Positions 19,943 through 23,115 of a stretch of DNA of 23,115 nt are shown one piece after another. The notes beneath the pieces are model-generated. The model saw only the letters and a list, made by a program, of their open reading frames with translations. It did not search any database and was not told the DNA's origin. Position numbers and translations under genes: made by a program. The DNA lies in NCBI GenBank assembly GCA_004335635.1, contig QAXH01000699.1, positions 7,351 to 30,465 of the forward strand, in the 5' to 3' direction. This stretch comes from Chloromonas sp. AAM2. Taxonomy: Eukaryota > Chlorophyta > Chlorophyceae > Chlamydomonadales > Chlamydomonadaceae. Every line of letters begins with the position of its first letter. Position 1 is the first letter of the stretch.

Positions 19943-20873
19943 CCCGGATAGTCAGCAATACAACGCCACGCGACCAGAGCGGTGGAGGTTTGGACATGGT
20001 GAACGATCAACCCATGGTGCCGAACATAGAGGTCTGTGGCTGACCAACCAACCAACCTTCAATGAATCGACAGCGTCTCAGGCCGTGATGGTGACGTGCG
20101 ATGGAGACGCGCTTCAGGTCAATGAAGCTTTTTCACCCTGTACGCGCGCTTTTTATCTCCTGTTCACACAACAATTTAGTTCTGCCTAACGGTATCCATG
20201 CACAATCTCCTGGAGCTGGACTCTTAAGTCTAGGGCTTCCGACCGCACGAGCTTTCGCGCTCTCCCAGGATGCTGAAAGTGCTTGACAAGGTTCCCCTGG
20301 TGTAGGTAGGTCTTCTGCAGCAGGATTGGAGTACAAGACAACAGACGCTGTGAGCACGACGCCACGACGACGCAGAGCCATGAACGAAGCCCCTCTTTGC
20401 CATCAGTGTATGTTTCCTCTTGTCCGCTGCAGACGTATCCGACCAAATTGCTGGTTGCGAGGCAAGGACTCTGCCGCGGTCACGATCAGCTAAGAGGTGA
20501 GAGGCTTGTTATGGGCAGGACTTCCTTTCAACAAACCTCTTTCGCGCCAGGTACTTCACAATTGCATACGCCAAGTGAGGGTTCAAGTCCCCAGTGCTGG
20601 TGGGTTCTATTGTGTTGTAGACGCTGCATGCGGGATGGGTCTTCAACTCTAGCCTCAAGTCGCCTCAAAGGACCGACACCAGGCAGGCATCAGGTGTCAC
20701 TTATCCCCACCCGTTGTTGTGCATATGCTGCATGGGTGCGGGAGGCAGGCATGCGCCACAGCAATGTTTTGGTAACATGTTGACAATCATATGTTGTGTT
20801 GTTGTTATCAGGAGGGGCATGCAGAACACTATTGCATGACTGGCTGATACATGCTTTTCTCATCCTGCTGCAG
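19856..20873. other. Presumed 5' UTR/intron of the downstream gene; no coding exon recognised
   Basis: Between the short leader ORFs and the first clear exon of the plus-strand gene I find no frame with recognisable protein features. It ends in an acceptor, CTGCTGCAG, at 20865-20873. A 5' UTR intron from the TATA-driven transcript start to 20873 is the simplest reading. Confidence 0.4.
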
Positions 20874-20874
20874 G

Positions 20875-23115
20875 ATGGAGGACTTGAACAAGCTCATTGA
20901 TGCAGCGGCCGTTGAGAAGGAGGTGCCACAGGAGGATTTGCTTTTGGTGGGCAATCAAGAGCGGGAGCTGCTGGTGAAGAAGAAGCTGATTACCAAGAAT
21001 GTTCTTCTACGCACCAGTTATGACGAGCTTGTGGCAGCCGGACTAAGTGAAGGCACCGCGAAAGTTGTCAAGATGCTGTTCCCCGGCGACACAGGTACAC
21101 ATGCATAACATCACCGCAGAAGACGAACATGGCTAGCAACGCCACACCTGCCAGTGTGCCAGCATCCACTCATGAAGGGTCCATGCATGGGCAGTTATGC
21201 GCGCAGCCCATGTCATTGCACATGCAAGCCAGTGCGTGACTGCTGTTTCTTGCGCAGGTGGTGTTGGTGGTGTTGGTGGTGCATCACAACCAGGTGAGTA
21301 CCTGGTTGGAGGAGCTGGCGGCGACAGCTCAACAATTCGCCCATACATCCAATTCAACAAGGTCTTGTGTGTTGCAAGCTGTTGATACTCCAAATGCTAC
21401 ACTGGCATCTGGGAGGGGTCTGGCAGGCATGTTGGGTGACAGGTGTGCACAGTGTCATGTCAGCACATCACAGCTGTATGCGTGCAGCTTGCAGCCCGTT
21501 TGAAGTGGGCAGGGTTTGTAGCGCTCATTTGCCCCATTCGCAACCTGAGCACAAATTGTGGACAGGGCTTGTTTGTACCCCCACTGTATGGTGTGCCTGA
21601 TGTGCAATGCAGAGGAGGAGGAGGAGGAACGCTTGTTTGTGGTCACGGGCCCGCAGAGGAAGGAAAAGGACTTCACCGCTTCAAGCAATATCACCTTTGA
21701 GCAGCTTCGAGACAACATCAAGAAACTATGGCCCTTTCACCAAACAGTCGACTTTGAGGTCTATACAGAGGGTGCCATCCACGATGCCAACAAGAGAAAG
21801 GGTGCTGGCTACAAGTCGCTGGCTGGCAGGCAATTAGATCAGGTCTGGGCCAAATGGTGTTGGAGCTCCAGTTGGGTTGCCATCGTGCATCGCTGTCAAT
21901 TGCAGCATTACTGATGGCAAGGCGTACATGTAGATGTGCATACCCATGTGCAGGTTCTGCAGGTGGTGGGAATCCGTATAGACTAGAAGGTGTGATGGAT
22001 TGCACATGATGCAATATGAGAGTCGTGCTGCTGCTATGCATGCGTACAGGCTGCATGGAGGAAGCATCTACGCCAAGTGTCTGCCACTGCAACAATCAAT
22101 GTGGTGGTCAAAGCCAAGGGCAAGCCCTTCTCAGCGTACAACGGCATGAGCGACGAAGAACTGCAGTGAGTTCGACTTTTTGAGGATTCACATGCATTGG
22201 CAGTGAGCTCACATGAATATGCCTACAGCCTGCATGGCAATCCCGAGTTCCCGACAGCTTTATGCAGCAAGAACGTATGGAACCTGTAATGTACCGGGAG
22301 TTGACCGTCAAACGTAAAAAGGGCGGTTTCCTCAAGTGATGAATGATAATAATGAAATTCAAGTTGTGCATTCTTTGTTTTTCCGTGCGTGCAATGCTTC
22401 TGAATTGCAAGCTTAGTACTCGCAAATACGATGGGCACCACCAGGCAAGAAACATGGATGCCTACAACCTACACTTGTCCAAAGCCAGCAGGGGGGTCCA
22501 GCCAAAGTACTCCTGACAAGTGCGCTGCGCATTTTGGTTGCACTGGTTCACAGGCAGCTGGTGCATGAACGAACCAAGTTTTTCCTTCTGGATGGAAAGC
22601 CAATCTTTGACCACACTTATTTCGAGCCCCCCCTCGAGTTTGCTGACGGCGAGACGCCACTGCACTGTGGACCGACCCATGCGCTGCCAGCAAAGCACAG
22701 TACAGGTGCAGGGAGCACCAGCTCCCAGCATCATATATGCCCAGTATGCTTGACCCCAGTGCCAACGGCTGCCCTAGGGCAGGGTGCATTGGCAGCAGGC
22801 GAGAGCCTCACTGGTGGTGAGGCACGTGCTGAGGCCCCTGCTGATAGCCGCCAGCAGGAGCATCAAAGTCATGGAATGAAGTTGAAGCATCTGGTTGCTA
22901 TCCTGGCCAATGCTATGGTCTGTTTACTCCAGTCACTGTCCACTGATGATCCGGGCGAGGAAGTCATGCACAGGTGCGCCCTGCCACCATACACCTCAAG
23001 ATGCATCTACCCATGTCAGCTTGGTGCTGTTGTGGGGAATTCAGGAGTCAAGCTTGCATGGATGAGCAGCTGCTCACGCGGTGCGCAAGCTATGGTGAGA
23101 CCTGCCCTGTTGGGC
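20875..23115 (+). CDS. Uncharacterised intron-rich gene, 5' part (runs off the window)
   Basis: I do not recognise this protein. Exons whose phases fit: 20875-21094, 21258-21293, 21613-21842, 22050-22165, 22417-22506, 22554-22705, 22745-22973, 23045-23094 (donor G|GTGAGA), about 374 residues so far. The ATG follows the acceptor CAG by one base and opens an acidic/basic helical segment (MEDLNKLIDAAAVEKEVP...). Exon 2 is only 36 nt and encodes a Gly/Val linker (GVGGVGGASQP). Exon 3 starts with a run of Glu and continues FEQLRDNIKKLWPF and DFEVYTEG. Exon 4 has INVVVKAKGKPFSAYNG, exon 6 FFLLDGKPIFDH, and exon 7 an Ala/Gly/Glu-rich linker followed by a hydrophobic helix (HLVAILANAMVCLL). The exon 5-6 junction (47-nt intron, weak GTACTC donor) is the least certain; without it the protein would stop at TGA 22514-22516. 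Confidence 0.6.

Noticed and set aside
20565..20600. GGGTTCAAGTCCCC, resembling a tRNA T-loop
   Set aside because: Only three pairs form in the T-stem, and I find no D-arm, anticodon arm or acceptor stem at the right spacing upstream.
22520..22753. 77-residue plus-strand open frame
   Set aside because: It is out of frame with the exon at 22554-22705, whose frame joins its neighbours in phase.
1..23115. CRISPR array, operon or prokaryotic contamination
   Set aside because: No regularly spaced direct repeats are present, and both recognised genes are split by many spliceosomal introns.

Overview
This is an intron-rich nuclear fragment from a eukaryote, most likely a chlorophyte green alga and possibly a member of the Chlamydomonadales. 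The reasons are plant/algal-type housekeeping enzymes cut into many small exons with GT-AG introns, moderate-to-high GC, abundant CA/CT and TGCATG-type low-complexity DNA, and the chlorophyte polyadenylation motif TGTAA between convergent genes. The genus is not determined. The intact genes use the standard code (ACS ends in TGA, CysRS in TAA, with no internal stops once spliced). A 4-base N gap shows that this is a draft assembly.

Layout: (1) 1-809, downstream flank with no recognisable gene. (2) 810-10656, minus strand: a complete acetyl-CoA synthetase gene of about 20 exons. Every exon phase was checked and fits; the model gives 704 aa with an organelle-type presequence, or 659 aa from an internal ATG. 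(3) 10657-10929, a 273-base divergent promoter region with a G-box and small upstream ORFs. (4) 10930-15164, plus strand: a complete 10-exon cysteinyl-tRNA synthetase, 661 aa, with a plastid-like N-terminal extension and an unusual His/Gln/Ser-rich insert. (5) 15165-16713, a spacer with palindromes, a bidirectional TGTAA hairpin, a GGTTGGC-rich repeat and the assembly gap. (6) 16714-19394, minus strand: an uncharacterised gene with coiled-coil segments and a divergent SET-like domain interrupted by one in-frame TAG. A GC3-rich plus-strand ORF resembling part of a viral or mobile-element replication protein lies in what looks like one of its introns. (7) 19395-20874, a promoter region with a TATA box. 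(8) 20875 to the window end, plus strand: the first eight exons of an unknown intron-rich gene that continues beyond the window.

ACS makes acetyl-CoA from acetate; CysRS supplies Cys-tRNA for protein synthesis. They are head to head, but no shared pathway is evident beyond a possible shared promoter. Genes 6 and 8 form a second head-to-head pair. Exon boundaries come from reading-frame continuity, GT/AG (once GC/AG) borders and family alignment from memory; no transcript data were available.
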